From: Nocardia shimofusensis NBRC 100134
Lineage (GTDB): Bacteria > Actinomycetota > Actinomycetes > Mycobacteriales > Mycobacteriaceae
Reading direction: 5' to 3'
DNA length: 64,000 nt
NCBI RefSeq assembly: GCF_001613125.1
Contig: NZ_BDBT01000006.1
Location: forward strand, 1 to 64,000
Of this stretch, positions 9,392-19,293 are shown one piece after another. Below the pieces are notes generated by a model. The model did not search any database. It saw nothing but the letters and a program-made list of their open reading frames with translations, and was not told the DNA's origin. A program made the translations under genes and the position numbers. The stretch's first letter is position 1; each line of letters begins with the position of its first letter.

Positions 9392-11152
9392 ATGAGCCCC
9401 ATCGAGAATTCGGATTCGGCGGCCTGGAGAGAGCTCGAGGCGGTACGCGCCGAGGTGGCTGCGCTCCGAAGGCAACTGGCCGACTCGCCGGATCAGGCGC
9501 GGGAATTGGAAGCCCGCATCGATTCGCTGACCATTCGCAACACCAAGCTGATGGACACCCTCAAGGAGGCACGTCAGCAGTTGGTCGCGTTGCGTGAGGA
9601 GGTCGATCGGCTGGGCCAGCCCCCGAGCGGGTACGGCGTGCTGATCGGCGTGCACGAGGATCAGACCGTCGACGTGTTCACCTCCGGTCGGAAGATGCGG
9701 TTGACCTGTTCACCCAACATCGACACCGACACGCTCGCCTACGGCCAGACCGTCCGGTTGAACGAAGCCCTCACGGTCGTGGAGGCCACCGACTACGACG
9801 CGGTCGGTGAGATCGGCACCCTGCGCGAGATCCTCGACGACGGCCGCCGGGCCCTGGTGGTCGGCCATGCCGACGAGGAGCGGGTGGTCTGGCTGGCGGG
9901 CCCGCTGGCCAAGGTCGCCGAGGTCGACGACCTGGAGGATCCCGATTCGCCCATCCGCAAGCTGCGGCCGGGCGATTCGCTGCTGGTCGACACCAAAGCG
10001 GGCTTCGCCTTCGAGCGCATCCCCAAGGCCGAGGTCGAGGACCTCGTGCTGGAAGAGGTGCCCGACGTCGACTACACCGACATCGGCGGCCTCGGCAGGC
10101 AGATCGAGCAGATCCGCGACGCGGTCGAGCTGCCGTTCCTGCACAAGGACCTGTTCCGCGAATACGAGCTGCGTCCGCCCAAGGGCGTGCTGCTCTACGG
10201 TCCGCCCGGGTGCGGTAAGACGCTCATCGCCAAGGCGGTGGCCAACTCGCTGGCCAAGAAGATCGCCGAGGCGCGCGGCGAGGACGCCAAGGAAGCCAAG
10301 TCGTTCTTCCTGAACATCAAGGGTCCCGAGCTGCTCAACAAGTTCGTGGGCGAGACCGAGCGCCACATCAGGATCATCTTCCAGCGGGCTCGCGAGAAGG
10401 CGTCCGAGGGCACACCGGTGATCGTGTTCTTCGACGAGATGGATTCGATCTTCCGTACCCGTGGCTCGGGCGTCTCCTCGGACGTGGAGACCACCGTGGT
10501 GCCGCAGTTGCTCTCGGAGATCGACGGCGTGGAGGGGCTCGAGAACGTCATCGTGATCGGCGCGTCCAACCGTGAGGACATGATCGACCCCGCGATCCTG
10601 CGGCCCGGCCGCCTCGATGTGAAGATCAAGATCGAGCGTCCGGACGCGGAATCGGCGCAGGACATCTTCTCCAAGTACCTGACCAAGGAACTGCCGCTGC
10701 ACACCGACGACCTGGAGGAGTTCAACGGCGACAAGGCGGCCTGTGTCCGGGCGATGATCGAACGGGTCGTCGACCGGATGTACGCCGAGAGCGAGGACAA
10801 CCGCTTCCTGGAGGTCACCTACGCCAACGGTGACAAGGAAGTCCTGTACTTCAAGGACTTCAACTCCGGCGCGATGATCCAGAACATCGTCGACCGCGCG
10901 AAGAAGTACGCGATCAAGGCGGTGCTCGACACCGGCAATCCGGGCCTGCGCATCCAGCATCTCTACGATTCGATCGTGGACGAGTTCTCCGAGAACGAGG
11001 ACCTGCCCAACACCACGAATCCCGATGACTGGGCGCGGATCTCGGGTAAGAAGGGCGAGCGCATCGTCTACATCCGCACCCTGGTCACCGGCAAGAACGC
11101 CAGCGCCAGCCGTGCGATCGACACCGAGTCCAACACCGGTCAGTATCTGTAA
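9392..11152 (+). CDS. mpa: Proteasomal AAA+ ATPase Mpa/ARC
   Basis: 586 residues. The hexameric ATPase recognises pupylated proteins, unfolds them and feeds them to the 20S proteasome. The N-terminal coiled coil that binds Pup spans about residues 10-75 ([17 protein letters not shown] onward). Two OB-fold interdomains follow. The AAA module has Walker A GPPGCGKT near 270-277, Walker [13 protein letters not shown] near 343-354, and an Arg-finger region in [12 protein letters not shown]. The protein ends in GQYL, the C-terminal Gln-Tyr-Leu that docks into the proteasome alpha ring. GGGAGGAG precedes the start. A strong hairpin follows the stop, so it is probably a single-gene unit. Confidence 0.97.
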   Translation: MSPIENSDSAAWRELEAVRAEVAALRRQLADSPDQARELEARIDSLTIRNTKLMDTLKEARQQLVALREEVDRLGQPPSGYGVLIGVHEDQTVDVFTSGRKMRLTCSPNIDTDTLAYGQTVRLNEALTVVEATDYDAVGEIGTLREILDDGRRALVVGHADEERVVWLAGPLAKVAEVDDLEDPDSPIRKLRPGDSLLVDTKAGFAFERIPKAEVEDLVLEEVPDVDYTDIGGLGRQIEQIRDAVELPFLHKDLFREYELRPPKGVLLYGPPGCGKTLIAKAVANSLAKKIAEARGEDAKEAKSFFLNIKGPELLNKFVGETERHIRIIFQRAREKASEGTPVIVFFDEMDSIFRTRGSGVSSDVETTVVPQLLSEIDGVEGLENVIVIGASNREDMIDPAILRPGRLDVKIKIERPDAESAQDIFSKYLTKELPLHTDDLEEFNGDKAACVRAMIERVVDRMYAESEDNRFLEVTYANGDKEVLYFKDFNSGAMIQNIVDRAKKYAIKAVLDTGNPGLRIQHLYDSIVDEFSENEDLPNTTNPDDWARISGKKGERIVYIRTLVTGKNASASRAIDTESNTGQYL

Positions 11153-11162
11153 GAGCGCACCG

Positions 11163-11205
11163 GACCACCGGCCGCGATTCCGTCTCGGGATCGCGGCCGG
11201 TGGTC
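11163..11205 (+). terminator. Strong hairpin after mpa
   Basis: A perfect 16-bp inverted repeat (GACCACCGGCCGCGAT and its complement) with an 11-base loop starts 10 bases after the mpa stop. There is no clear U-run, as is usual for actinobacterial terminators. Confidence 0.65.
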
Positions 11206-11293
11206 GCTACGCGGCTGGGCGGCCCTGTGGCCGCGCTGGATGCGCCTGTGACACGAGCCAGAGGCGATCGGGTCCGGATACTAGGCTGAGCCC

Positions 11294-11662
11294 ATGACCG
11301 AAGGGCACACCGAGATATGGCACAACCCCCGGTGCAGCAAGAGCCGGGCAGCACTCGCGCATCTGGAGGCGATCAGCACGGGATTCACCGTCCGCAGATA
11401 CCTGGACGAGCCGCCTACCGCCGAGGAACTGCGTGCCGTGCTCGACCGTCTCGGCCTCGAGCCGTGGGAGATCACCCGCACCGGCGAACGGCTTGCCAAG
11501 GATCTCGGTCTCGCGCAGTGGGGCCGCACTCCGGACGACCGTGAGCGCTGGATCGAAGCGCTGGTCGCGCGGCCCGAGCTCATCCAACGGCCCATCGTGC
11601 TGACCGGCGACGGCCGTGCGATCGTCGCCCGCAGCGCGGAAGCGCTGCGCGAACTCGGCTGA
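11294..11662 (+). CDS. ArsC/Spx-type thioredoxin-fold reductase
   Basis: 122 residues, the normal length for glutaredoxin-linked ArsC (YffB/ArsC family). The start EIWHNPRCSKSRAAL carries the single catalytic Cys14 in the CSKSR motif, and the middle RRYLDEPPTAEELRAVL is the typical family segment. RPIVLTGDGRAIVARS contains the cis-Pro and the Arg used for oxyanion binding in arsenate reductases. It may reduce arsenate with mycothiol or glutaredoxin, but no ars genes (pump, repressor) lie nearby. A general thiol-reductase or Spx-like role is as likely. Confidence 0.8.
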   Translation: MTEGHTEIWHNPRCSKSRAALAHLEAISTGFTVRRYLDEPPTAEELRAVLDRLGLEPWEITRTGERLAKDLGLAQWGRTPDDRERWIEALVARPELIQRPIVLTGDGRAIVARSAEALRELG

Positions 11663-11791
11663 CCGGCCCACTCCCGATCCGAACCCGACACCGGGCCGAC
11701 GATCGGCGGCCCGGGCCGGCTCGTCGATCCGGACACCTTCGGCACACGGCGTCGTACCGTATTCCGCCGCAAGGTACGGTCAACGCACCTG

Positions 11792-11823
11792 TTACCGAAC
11801 TTTATCTCGATAAGGTTTGGTAA
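11792..11823. promoter_or_regulatory. 32-bp imperfect palindrome, probable operator of the Fic gene
   Basis: Two 15-base arms, TTACCGAACTTTATC and GATAAGGTTTGGTAA, are complementary at 13 of 15 positions around a 2-base centre. The site ends 9 bases before the fic ATG at 11833, overlapping where the ribosome binding site and promoter should be. The Fic protein carries a C-terminal winged-helix-like domain, so self-repression is a plausible reading. Confidence 0.6.
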
Positions 11824-11832
11824 GCTCGGCGC

Positions 11833-13041
11833 ATGGCAGACGATCGCCTGCGCGTCCCAGCTGCTTGGCCTGCGATCGGCGAGGAGTCCTACCCCTGGTC
11901 CCTCGGCGACGCGGCCACGTCGCGGACGCAGCGTCGTAAGCACACCGGGGACTATCGCGCCGCGACCGTGCCCGTCATCGCCCGACAGTCACTCGAGCTG
12001 CCCGCCGAACTGTTGGTCGAGGCGGAAGAGGCCGCGAGCACCCTCGCCCGGTTCGACGCGCATCGCGCGCTGGGTACCGAAGCGGGCCCGATGAGCGCGG
12101 TGCTGCTGCGTACCGAGAGCGCGGCCTCCTCGCAGATCGAGAACCTCACCGTGGGGGCCCGGCAGCTCGCGCTGGCCGGACTCGGTGAGCACACCAATCG
12201 CAATGCGCGGATTGTCACCGCCAATGTCCGCACGATGGAAGCCGCACTGGCGCTCAGCCACGAGATCGACGAATCCTCGGTGCTGGCGATGCATCACGCC
12301 CTGCTGTCCGGATCCGATCCAGGTAATGCGGGACGGTGGCGGGACCAGCAGGTGTGGATCGGCGGTTCCGCGCTCGGTCCGCACGGTGCGATGTTCGTGC
12401 CGCCGCATCACACTCGGGTGCCCGCGGCGATGGCCGACCTCTTCGATTTCGTCGCCAGGACCGACGTGCCGGGCCTGGTGCATGTCGCACTCGCGCACGC
12501 CCAGTTCGAGACGATCCACCCGTTCACCGACGGCAACGGGCGTACCGGCCGGGCCCTGGTGCACGCCATGCTGCACCGCCGCGGGCTCATCCGCCACGTC
12601 ACGGTGCCGTTGTCGGCCGGCCTGCTCGTCGACACCTCCGCCTACTTCGAGGCGCTGACCAGTTACCGGGCCGGAGATCCGGTGCCGATAATCCGGCAGT
12701 TCGTCGATGCCACCTTCTTCGCCGTGGACAGCGGCGCCCGGCTCGTGGCGCGGCTGTGCGAGATCCGCGACGACTACCGCTCCGCCGTCACCGCCCGCAG
12801 TGACTCGGTCGTGTGGCCCCTGATCGACCGGCTCGCCGCGCAGCCCGTTGTCGGCAACGCCTACGTGCGAGCTACCTTCGGCGTGACGGATGTGGCGGCG
12901 CAGCGGGCGATCGACCGACTGGTCGGCGCCGGCGTGCTGCGGGCTCCGAAGGCGCGAGCGCGCAACCGTATCTGGGTGGCCGAGGAGATCGTGCGCGTCC
13001 TGGACGAATTCGCCGAGGGGGCCCGGCGAGTTCGCGGGTAG
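11833..13041 (+). CDS. Fic-domain protein with own inhibitory helix and C-terminal winged helix
   Basis: 402 residues. The Fic active site is complete: HPFTDGNGRTGR at residues 229-240, with the catalytic His229, so AMP transfer (or a similar NMP transfer) to a target protein is expected. The inhibitory motif S-x-x-x-E-N is present as SSQIEN at residues 99-104. This makes it a class II Fic protein, kept off by its own N-terminal helix. The last 70 residues (TFGVTDVAAQRAIDRLVGAG) look like a winged helix-turn-helix. It stands alone between ArsC-like and AIM24 genes, behind a large palindrome. No separate antitoxin is visible. The target is unknown. Confidence 0.9.
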   Translation: MADDRLRVPAAWPAIGEESYPWSLGDAATSRTQRRKHTGDYRAATVPVIARQSLELPAELLVEAEEAASTLARFDAHRALGTEAGPMSAVLLRTESAASSQIENLTVGARQLALAGLGEHTNRNARIVTANVRTMEAALALSHEIDESSVLAMHHALLSGSDPGNAGRWRDQQVWIGGSALGPHGAMFVPPHHTRVPAAMADLFDFVARTDVPGLVHVALAHAQFETIHPFTDGNGRTGRALVHAMLHRRGLIRHVTVPLSAGLLVDTSAYFEALTSYRAGDPVPIIRQFVDATFFAVDSGARLVARLCEIRDDYRSAVTARSDSVVWPLIDRLAAQPVVGNAYVRATFGVTDVAAQRAIDRLVGAGVLRAPKARARNRIWVAEEIVRVLDEFAEGARRVRG

Positions 13042-13077
13042 AGCGTTGAGCGTTGCCTCGCGGTAGGGTCCGGGAAC

Positions 13078-13758
13078 ATGAAGGTACAGATGCGCCACAA
13101 TCCCGCTTCGACCGTCGCTCGCTGTTTTCTGGCGGGCGGTGAGCCGATGCGGGTCGAGAGCGGCGCGATGCTCGCGCATTCGGCCGGTGTGAGCCTGCAG
13201 GCCAAGGCCGAAGGCGGCATCCTGGCCGGGTTGAAGCGGTCGGTACTGGCCGGGGAGTCGTTCTTCGTCTCCACCTTCACCGCGCCGCCGCAGGGCGGCT
13301 GGGTGGATGTCGCGCCCGCGCTGCCCGGTGACATGCTGAGCCTGACGATCACGCCGGACCGGCCGTACTTCATCAATCGTGGGGGCTGGATCGCCAACTC
13401 CCACGGGGTTACCGTGGAAGGGAAGTGGGGCGGGTTCGCGAACCTGTTCGGCGGTGAGGGCGGATTCGGTCTGCGAGCCCACGGCGAGGGCGAGGCGGTG
13501 GTCGGCGTGTTCGGTGCGATCGACGTCATCGACCTGCCACCGGGGGAGCCGATCACCATCGACACCGGGCACGTGGTCGCCTACGACCTGACGATGAGCT
13601 TCACCATTCGCCGGGCGGTGTCGGGACGGTCGATCCAGTCACTGAAATCCGGTGAGGGTTTCGTCTTCGATTTCATCGGGCCCGGCCGGGTGCTGCTGCA
13701 GACCCGCAATCCGAGCGCGTTCGCCGCGTGGGCCGCCTCGGTGGCATCCTCGAGCTGA
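13078..13758 (+). CDS. AIM24/TIGR00266 family protein
   Basis: 226 residues matching the AIM24 (DUF124) family: SGAMLAHSAGVSLQAKAEGG near the start, then GESFFVSTFTA, and the late RVLLQTRNPSAFAAWA ending typical of these proteins. The fold is a duplicated beta-sandwich. The family is widespread in actinobacteria and takes its name from a yeast mitochondrial protein. Its bacterial function is not known. It begins 36 bases after the Fic gene on the same strand and is followed after 10 bases by an oxidoreductase gene, so the last two probably share a transcript. Confidence 0.85.
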   Translation: MKVQMRHNPASTVARCFLAGGEPMRVESGAMLAHSAGVSLQAKAEGGILAGLKRSVLAGESFFVSTFTAPPQGGWVDVAPALPGDMLSLTITPDRPYFINRGGWIANSHGVTVEGKWGGFANLFGGEGGFGLRAHGEGEAVVGVFGAIDVIDLPPGEPITIDTGHVVAYDLTMSFTIRRAVSGRSIQSLKSGEGFVFDFIGPGRVLLQTRNPSAFAAWAASVASSS

Positions 13759-13768
13759 GAAGGGCGAG

Positions 13769-14164
13769 ATGGTACTTCCGCATTCCCTGGCCACGTTCAA
13801 CCGCCACGTCACCAATCGGGTCGCCGGTCCGCTGGCGAGCCGCGTGCGACCGCTGGCGGTGGTGCTGCACAAGGGCCGCCACTCCGGCCGGTCCTACGAG
13901 ACGCCGGTGCTCGCGTTCGCCGACGGGCCGGTGCATCGCATCGCACTCACCTACGGCCGTGACGTCGACTGGCTCAAGAACGTCATGGCCGCGGGTGAAT
14001 TCGAGCTCCGGCTCAAACACCACACCGTGCGATTGATCGATCCCGAGGTGCTCGAGGACCCGTCGGCGGCATGGGCTCCGCCGGGTGTCCGGCAGGCGCT
14101 CAGGACGATCGGCGCGCGCTATCACCTGCGCGCCACGGCACACGAGGAGCCGGCTACGGACTGA
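13769..14164 (+). CDS. Ddn-like deazaflavin/FMN-dependent oxidoreductase
   Basis: 131 residues from ATG 13769, with GAGAAGGG just upstream. It is a split-barrel protein of the nitroreductase/deazaflavin-dependent (Ddn, DUF385) family: NRVAGPLASRVRPLAVVLHKGRHSGRSY is the usual N-terminal region, giving the phosphate-binding HKGRHSGR loop, and DVDWLKNVMAAGEFEL is the conserved core. Members bind F420 or a similar cofactor and reduce unsaturated or nitro compounds in mycobacteria. The native substrate is unknown. It is linked to the AIM24 gene by a 10-base gap and ends before a hairpin shared with the convergent AraC gene. Confidence 0.8.
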   Translation: MVLPHSLATFNRHVTNRVAGPLASRVRPLAVVLHKGRHSGRSYETPVLAFADGPVHRIALTYGRDVDWLKNVMAAGEFELRLKHHTVRLIDPEVLEDPSAAWAPPGVRQALRTIGARYHLRATAHEEPATD

Positions 14165-14224
14165 TGCCGGAGCGGACCCGCTCGTCGGGGCCCAGTGCTC
14201 GGCCGCGATGCCGGACAGCGGTTG

Positions 14225-14267
14225 TCCGCCGCAGGGACCTGCCGGGCGAGGGCTGCGGCGATCGGAC
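14225..14267. terminator. Hairpin between convergent genes
   Basis: TCCGCCGCAG pairs with CTGCGGCG-ATC-GGA, leaving a small bulge and a GC-rich loop of about 18 bases. It lies between the oxidoreductase gene and the oppositely directed AraC gene and could terminate both. No U-run. Confidence 0.4.
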
Positions 14268-14288
14268 ACCGTGGATCGACGGCGCGTG

Positions 14289-15053
14289 CTAACGCACTTC
14301 GTCGCCGAGATCCCAGTGCGCGGCGTGGTGCAGGGCGTCCGGGGTGAGACCGAAGGTGCGCCTGCACGTGCGGGTGAGGTCGGTGCTGTCGTCGAAACCC
14401 GCGGCGTTCGCCGCCGCGGCCAGATCGTCGCCGGAGCCGAAGCGGCCGATGGCGATGCGCAGCCGCAGCCAGAGGATGTAGGGGCGCAACGGGATTCCGA
14501 CCTGCTCGGTGAACAGGTGGGACAGGCGGCCGGGGGAGAGCCCGACCCGTTTGGCGACATCCGCGCCGCGGATGCTGCGGTCGAGGACCAGGGAGGGCAG
14601 CAGCTGCAGCGCCTCGGTGACGGCGGCGTGCCGGTGCGGCGCCATGAGCGGTGTCGAGCGCAGGGTCTGCACGATGGCGGCGACCTGTTCGGCGATGGGT
14701 GAGTCGGCCATGGTCGCGGGCAACGGGTTCCGGTCATCCGCCCAGCCGCCGCGGTGGGCGTCGGCCACGGCGGCCGCGCCCGCGGCGGTCTCCGGGTCGA
14801 GGTACAGAGTCGCGCCCTCGGCCGCGGATTCGATCCGGTACGGCGCGTCGGCAGGCACGATCACCCGGGTGCCCTGATGGCGTACGCCGCCTGCGTCCAT
14901 GACGGTGACGGGCGTCCGGGCGACCAGCATCTGGACGGTGTGATGGGCGTGCAGCGCAGAGGGCTCGATCGGCCCGCCGAAGGCCAGGATGCCGGGGCGC
15001 AGCAGAGCCGTTGCCCAGCGGGGCTTTTCGTCGACGACCAGGGTCTTCTCCAT
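14289..15053 (-). CDS. AraC-family transcriptional regulator
   Basis: 254 residues from ATG 15053, chosen because GGGAG lies 7 bases upstream. ATG 15104 would add 17 Arg-rich residues. The N-terminal half is a cupin-like sensing domain (ALHAHHTVQMLVARTPVTVM, VIVPADAPYRIES). The C-terminal half is the double helix-turn-helix of the AraC family: GADVAKRVGLSPGRLSHLFT, then AAANAAGFDDSTDLTRTCRR followed by FGLTPDAL. Both DNA-binding helices are intact. It probably controls a neighbouring gene, perhaps the DUF418 membrane protein on the same strand, in response to a small ligand. Neither ligand nor target can be read. Confidence 0.88.
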   Translation of the reverse strand: MEKTLVVDEKPRWATALLRPGILAFGGPIEPSALHAHHTVQMLVARTPVTVMDAGGVRHQGTRVIVPADAPYRIESAAEGATLYLDPETAAGAAAVADAHRGGWADDRNPLPATMADSPIAEQVAAIVQTLRSTPLMAPHRHAAVTEALQLLPSLVLDRSIRGADVAKRVGLSPGRLSHLFTEQVGIPLRPYILWLRLRIAIGRFGSGDDLAAAANAAGFDDSTDLTRTCRRTFGLTPDALHHAAHWDLGDEVR

Positions 15054-15200
15054 CCGACGCTCCCGCATGCCGCGCATCCGCGGGTCCGGATTCGGGCCCG
15101 CCACACGAGAATATCCGGCGACACGCGCTCACCGTGGTCGTTTCGGCGAGTCGGTCCCCGTCGGGGCCGACCGTCCTGGCTTGGGGGAAGACGACCTTCG

Positions 15201-16430
15201 TCAGCGGTCGCCGGCCAGCCGCCGATAACTCGTGTGCCACAGCCATTCCACCGGCCCCCGGTCGAAGCGGCGCAACCACAGATGCGCGGCCGTCACCACG
15301 ACAGCGCACACCAGCAGGTACACCCCGATCGTGAACGGCACCCGGGTCTCGTCGCCGACCCGCGCCGCCAGCCCAAGCCCCCAGCCGTAGCACAGCGCCG
15401 AGGCCACCAGATTCTGCAGGATGTAGCAGGACAACGCGGTTCGGCCGACCTCGGTGAGCCTGCGTCCGGCGAATCCGGTCCGGCGCCCGTGCGCGTAGCA
15501 CTCGGCGACGAGGGCGAGCAGACCGAAGGACACCAGCGGAGCGGTCCCGTAACGGGTGAAGATCAGCGCGTTGCCGCCGCCCAGCACGCCCGCGAGCAGA
15601 TCGACGACGGCGGCCGCCGCGCCGACGATCATCAGTCCCCGCCGCAGGCGCGCGCCTTCCGGCCGGAAGACGCCGCGCCGGAAGAGCACGGCGCCGGTCA
15701 GGAACAGGGCGACCGACATCGGGAAGATCACCACCGGCTCGAGCCGGAACAGGCCCGCGTTCTCGAGCCGGAACAGCGCGAGATCCCAGAACGAGCCGTC
15801 CGCGTACGGATTCGGGTCGAGTGGTGCGGGTGGTGCGGATTCGGTGGCCTGCGCGGTCGCCAGCACCACGGCGATCAGTGTCAGCAGGGTCAGATGCACC
15901 GCCGTCGCGACGATCAGCCATCGCCGTTGCGCCCGTTCGCTCGTCGCGAGCAGGAACGCCACCACCAGGCCGGTGACCGCATAGCCCATGAGCACATCGA
16001 ATTCGGCCACGAGCACGAAGTTCACGACGCCGTCGAGGAACAGCAGACCCGCGCGCCACGGGTAACCGCCCGGCCATCGGCGCCGCGCACGGGTCGCCGT
16101 GGCCTGCTGTATGGCCAGGCCGATGCCGAACATGATGGTGAGCAATCCCAGGAATTTGCCCTGGGCGATCTGCTGGAGAACGCGCTCGGTCCACCCGGCG
16201 CTCGTGGAGCCCACGTGGCCGAGATAGCCGATCATGCCCTCCGAATCGGTCATGATCCAGACATTCGTCGCGAGCGTGCCCAGAATCGCGATACCGCGCA
16301 GCACATCGAGGGCGGCCAGTCGTCCGGGCGCGGCCGGGGCCGGCGAGCCGGGAGCCGGATTGCGCGCGGGATCGGCGATCTGTTCGGTCACCTCGTCACT
16401 ATCCGGCGCGGGCGCCTGCGCTGTCGTCAC
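15201..16430 (-). CDS. DUF418 multi-pass membrane protein
   Basis: 409 residues from GTG 16430. GTG 16391 is an alternative 13 codons later and neither site is strong. The family opening LDVLRGIAILGTLATNVW begins the first membrane segment, followed by about nine more hydrophobic segments, and the C-terminal DUF418 block includes VGRTALSCYILQNLVAS. These proteins sit in the cell membrane and resemble acyltransferase-3/YeiB proteins. Their transport or acylation role is unproven. The first 45 residues are Ala/Pro-rich. It diverges from dop, whose start lies 138 bases away, with no obvious operator between. Confidence 0.8.
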   Translation of the reverse strand: MTTAQAPAPDSDEVTEQIADPARNPAPGSPAPAAPGRLAALDVLRGIAILGTLATNVWIMTDSEGMIGYLGHVGSTSAGWTERVLQQIAQGKFLGLLTIMFGIGLAIQQATATRARRRWPGGYPWRAGLLFLDGVVNFVLVAEFDVLMGYAVTGLVVAFLLATSERAQRRWLIVATAVHLTLLTLIAVVLATAQATESAPPAPLDPNPYADGSFWDLALFRLENAGLFRLEPVVIFPMSVALFLTGAVLFRRGVFRPEGARLRRGLMIVGAAAAVVDLLAGVLGGGNALIFTRYGTAPLVSFGLLALVAECYAHGRRTGFAGRRLTEVGRTALSCYILQNLVASALCYGWGLGLAARVGDETRVPFTIGVYLLVCAVVVTAAHLWLRRFDRGPVEWLWHTSYRRLAGDR

Positions 16431-16568
16431 CCGAGAGAACCATCCGGGGTACCCATCGCGGACGACCGCTACCCCGATCGCACCCCCGACGAATGTGGAG
16501 ACACCGGATCGGACGGGGCGCGAACGGGTACGGCCGCCGCGACGGCGCGCGTCGCCTAGGCTCGAGGG

Positions 16569-18068
16569 ATGCAGCGCATCATCGGAATAGAGGTCGAATA
16601 CGGCATCTCGACGCCTACCGAGCCGTCGGCCAACCCGATCCTCACCTCCACGCAGGCGGTCCTGGCGTACGCGGCGGCAGAGGGCGTGCCGCGCGCGCGG
16701 CGGACCCGATGGGACTACGAGGTGGAGTCGCCGTTGCGCGACGCGCGCGGGTTCGACCTGAGCCGGATGAACGGCCCGGCTCCGGTCATCGACGCCGACG
16801 AGGTCGGCGCGGCCAACATGATCCTCACCAACGGGGCCAGGCTCTACGTCGACCACGCCCACCCGGAGTACTCCGCGCCCGAGGTCGTCGACCCGCTCGA
16901 CGCGGTGATCTGGGACAAGGCGGGCGAACGGGTCATGGAGGCCGCCGCCAGGCACGCCTCCAGCGTGCCGGGGGCGCCGCGCCTACAGCTGTACAAGAAC
17001 AATGTCGACGGTAAAGGCGCCTCCTACGGCACCCACGAGAACTACCTGATGAACCGGGACACGCCGTTCAATCAGATCATCGTGGGACTGACGCCGTTCT
17101 TCGTCTCCCGCCAGGTGATCTGCGGGTCCGGCCGGGTCGGCATCGGCCAGTCCGGTGATCAGTCCGGGTTCCAGCTGTCCCAGCGTTCGGACTACATCGA
17201 GGTCGAGGTCGGCCTCGAGACCACCCTCAAGCGCGGCATCATCAACACCCGTGACGAACCGCACGCCGATGCGGACAAGTACCGCAGGCTGCACGTCATC
17301 ATCGGCGACGCCAACCTGGCCGAGATGTCGACCTATCTCAAGGTGGGCACCACCGCCCTGGTCCTCGATCTGATCGAGGCGGGCGAGGACCTGTCGGACC
17401 TGCAGCTGGCCCGCCCGGTCACCGCCGTGCACCAGATCAGCCACGACCCGACCCTGCGGGTGGCCGTCGCGATGGCCGACGGACGCGAGCTCACCGGTCT
17501 GGCTCTGCAGCGGCTCTACCACGAGAAGGTCGCCAAGTTCATGGACCGCGAGGGCAACGACGACCCGCGTGCCCGCGACGTCCTGGACAACTGGGCGATG
17601 GTGCTCGACCTGCTCGAGCGCGACCCGATGGAATGTGCGAACCTGCTCGACTGGCCGGCCAAGCTGCGCCTGCTCGAGGGCATGCGCAGCCGGGAGGGCC
17701 TGAACTGGGCCGCGCCCAAGCTGCACATGATGGACCTGCAGTACTCCGACGTCCGCCTGGACAAGGGCCTGTACAACCGGCTGGTGGCACGCGGGTCGAT
17801 GAAGCGGCTGGTCAGCGAGCAGCAGGTGCTCGACGCGATGACCAATCCGCCCACCGACACCAGGGCCTACTTCCGCGGCGAGTGCCTGCGCCGGTTCGGC
17901 GCCGATATCGCGGCGGCGAGCTGGGATTCGGTGATCTTCGACCTGGGCGGTGACTCGCTGGTGCGCATTCCCACCCTGGAGCCGCGCCGTGGCACCAAGT
18001 CGCACGTCGGAAAACTGCTGGACGGCGTGGACAGCGCGGCCGAACTGGTGCGTGAGCTCACCCACTGA
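16569..18068 (+). CDS. dop: Pup deamidase/depupylase Dop
   Basis: 499 residues. Dop converts the C-terminal Gln of Pup to Glu and removes Pup from substrates. The carboxylate-amine-ligase fold is shown by [12 protein letters not shown] (metal-binding Glu8/Glu10) and the catalytic Asp95 in [15 protein letters not shown]. The Dop-specific loop falls near residues 35-80 ([16 protein letters not shown]), and this insertion separates it from Paf[19 protein letters not shown] and the final [16 protein letters not shown] are typical. It lies upstream of pup-prcB-prcA with a 164-base gap. Pup here ends in GGQ, so Dop activity is needed for pupylation. Confidence 0.97.
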   Translation: MQRIIGIEVEYGISTPTEPSANPILTSTQAVLAYAAAEGVPRARRTRWDYEVESPLRDARGFDLSRMNGPAPVIDADEVGAANMILTNGARLYVDHAHPEYSAPEVVDPLDAVIWDKAGERVMEAAARHASSVPGAPRLQLYKNNVDGKGASYGTHENYLMNRDTPFNQIIVGLTPFFVSRQVICGSGRVGIGQSGDQSGFQLSQRSDYIEVEVGLETTLKRGIINTRDEPHADADKYRRLHVIIGDANLAEMSTYLKVGTTALVLDLIEAGEDLSDLQLARPVTAVHQISHDPTLRVAVAMADGRELTGLALQRLYHEKVAKFMDREGNDDPRARDVLDNWAMVLDLLERDPMECANLLDWPAKLRLLEGMRSREGLNWAAPKLHMMDLQYSDVRLDKGLYNRLVARGSMKRLVSEQQVLDAMTNPPTDTRAYFRGECLRRFGADIAAASWDSVIFDLGGDSLVRIPTLEPRRGTKSHVGKLLDGVDSAAELVRELTH

Positions 18069-18232
18069 TCGCCGGGGAGATCACCTGGACAGACCGCACG
18101 AAAAGACAACAGATCCGACATGGTGTCGGGGTCGCTGGGTAGTGTTGAGGAACGAGCACGCACATTGCGCATGATCGGAACCGTGCTCACCCCTGGCTCC
18201 GGTCATGATGAGAACACAGGAGGTCGGCTGCC

Positions 18233-18427
18233 ATGGCACAAGAGCAGACCAAGCGCACCGGGGGCGGCGACGAGGACGAAGGTTCCGGCGGCCCCGATGC
18301 CGGAGGGCAGGAACGCCGCGAGAAGCTCGCGGAGGAGACCGACGACCTGCTCGACGAGATCGACGACGTGCTCGAGGAAAACGCGGAGGACTTCGTCCGC
18401 GCCTACGTGCAGAAGGGCGGCCAGTGA
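18233..18427 (+). CDS. pup: Prokaryotic ubiquitin-like protein Pup
   Basis: 64 residues, the usual length. It starts [17 protein letters not shown], is acidic and largely disordered, and has the coiled-coil-binding helix [20 protein letters not shown] that docks onto Mpa. It ends VQKGGQ. The last Gln must be deamidated by Dop before PafA can attach Pup to target lysines. GGAGGTCGGC upstream is a good ribosome binding site. The stop overlaps the GTG of prcB by 4 bases, so translation is coupled. Confidence 0.98.
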   Translation: MAQEQTKRTGGGDEDEGSGGPDAGGQERREKLAEETDDLLDEIDDVLEENAEDFVRAYVQKGGQ

Positions 18428-19293
18428 CTGCGGGTGACCCGATGCGTCTCCACCCGGGGCACGCGCTTTCCTCTTTCACCGAACACCTGCGGCTACACGC
18501 TCCGGAATTGCTGTGGCCCAACAGGTTCTCAGCCCTCGACGGCGCCACCGGTTCTGCCGGTGGCGCCGCCGCGAAGGACATCGCCCCGCACGGCACCACC
18601 ATCGTCGCGGTCAGCTACCGCGGCGGCGTGCTGATCGCGGGCGATCGCCGGGCCACCCAGGGAAACCTGTTGGCCAGCAGGGACATGGACAAGGTGTACA
18701 TCACCGACACCTACTCCGCGGCGGGCATCGCCGGTACCGCCGGCATGGCCGTGGAGCTGGTGCGATTGTTCGCGGTCGAACTCGAGCACTACGAGAAGAT
18801 CGAGGGCGTCCCGCTCACCTTCGACGGCAAGGCCAACAAGCTGTCGAAGATGGTGCGCGACAACCTTCCCGCGGCGATGCAGGGCTTGGCCGTGGTGCCG
18901 GTGCTCGTCGGTTACGACGAGCGCGCGGCCGGTGACCCGGACCGGGCCGGTCGCATCGTGTCCTACGACGTGGTCGGCGGGCGCAGCGAGGAACGTTTCG
19001 GGTACACCGCGGTCGGTTCCGGGTCGATGTTCGCCCGGACGTCGTTGAAGAAGCTGTACACCAAGGGAATCGATCAGGACCGGGCGTTGCGCATCGCGAT
19101 CGAGTCGCTCTACGACGCGGCCGACGACGACACCGCCACCGGCGGGCCGGATCTGCTGCGCGGCATCTACCCGACCGCGGTCGTGATCGATGCCGAGGGG
19201 GCGCTCGAGGTGGCCGGGGACCGGCTCGCCGAGATCGCCCGCGGCATCGTGGCAGATCGCACCGCCGCTCAGGAAGGGGGTGCGCTCGCATGA
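18424..19293 (+). CDS. prcB: 20S proteasome beta subunit PrcB
   Basis: 289 residues from GTG 18424, which overlaps the pup stop as GTGA. The N-terminal propeptide of 57 residues is removed at [15 protein letters not shown], exposing catalytic Thr58, the nucleophile of the proteolytic chamber. The rest keeps the Ntn-hydrolase pattern: [13 protein letters not shown] with the Asp and Arg, MDKVYITD with the Lys, and [12 protein letters not shown]. Length matches the mycobacterial subunit (291). It ends in an ATGA overlap with prcA, giving a tightly coupled pup-prcB-prcA unit that makes the subunits in equal amounts. Confidence 0.97.
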   Translation: MTAGDPMRLHPGHALSSFTEHLRLHAPELLWPNRFSALDGATGSAGGAAAKDIAPHGTTIVAVSYRGGVLIAGDRRATQGNLLASRDMDKVYITDTYSAAGIAGTAGMAVELVRLFAVELEHYEKIEGVPLTFDGKANKLSKMVRDNLPAAMQGLAVVPVLVGYDERAAGDPDRAGRIVSYDVVGGRSEERFGYTAVGSGSMFARTSLKKLYTKGIDQDRALRIAIESLYDAADDDTATGGPDLLRGIYPTAVVIDAEGALEVAGDRLAEIARGIVADRTAAQEGGALA

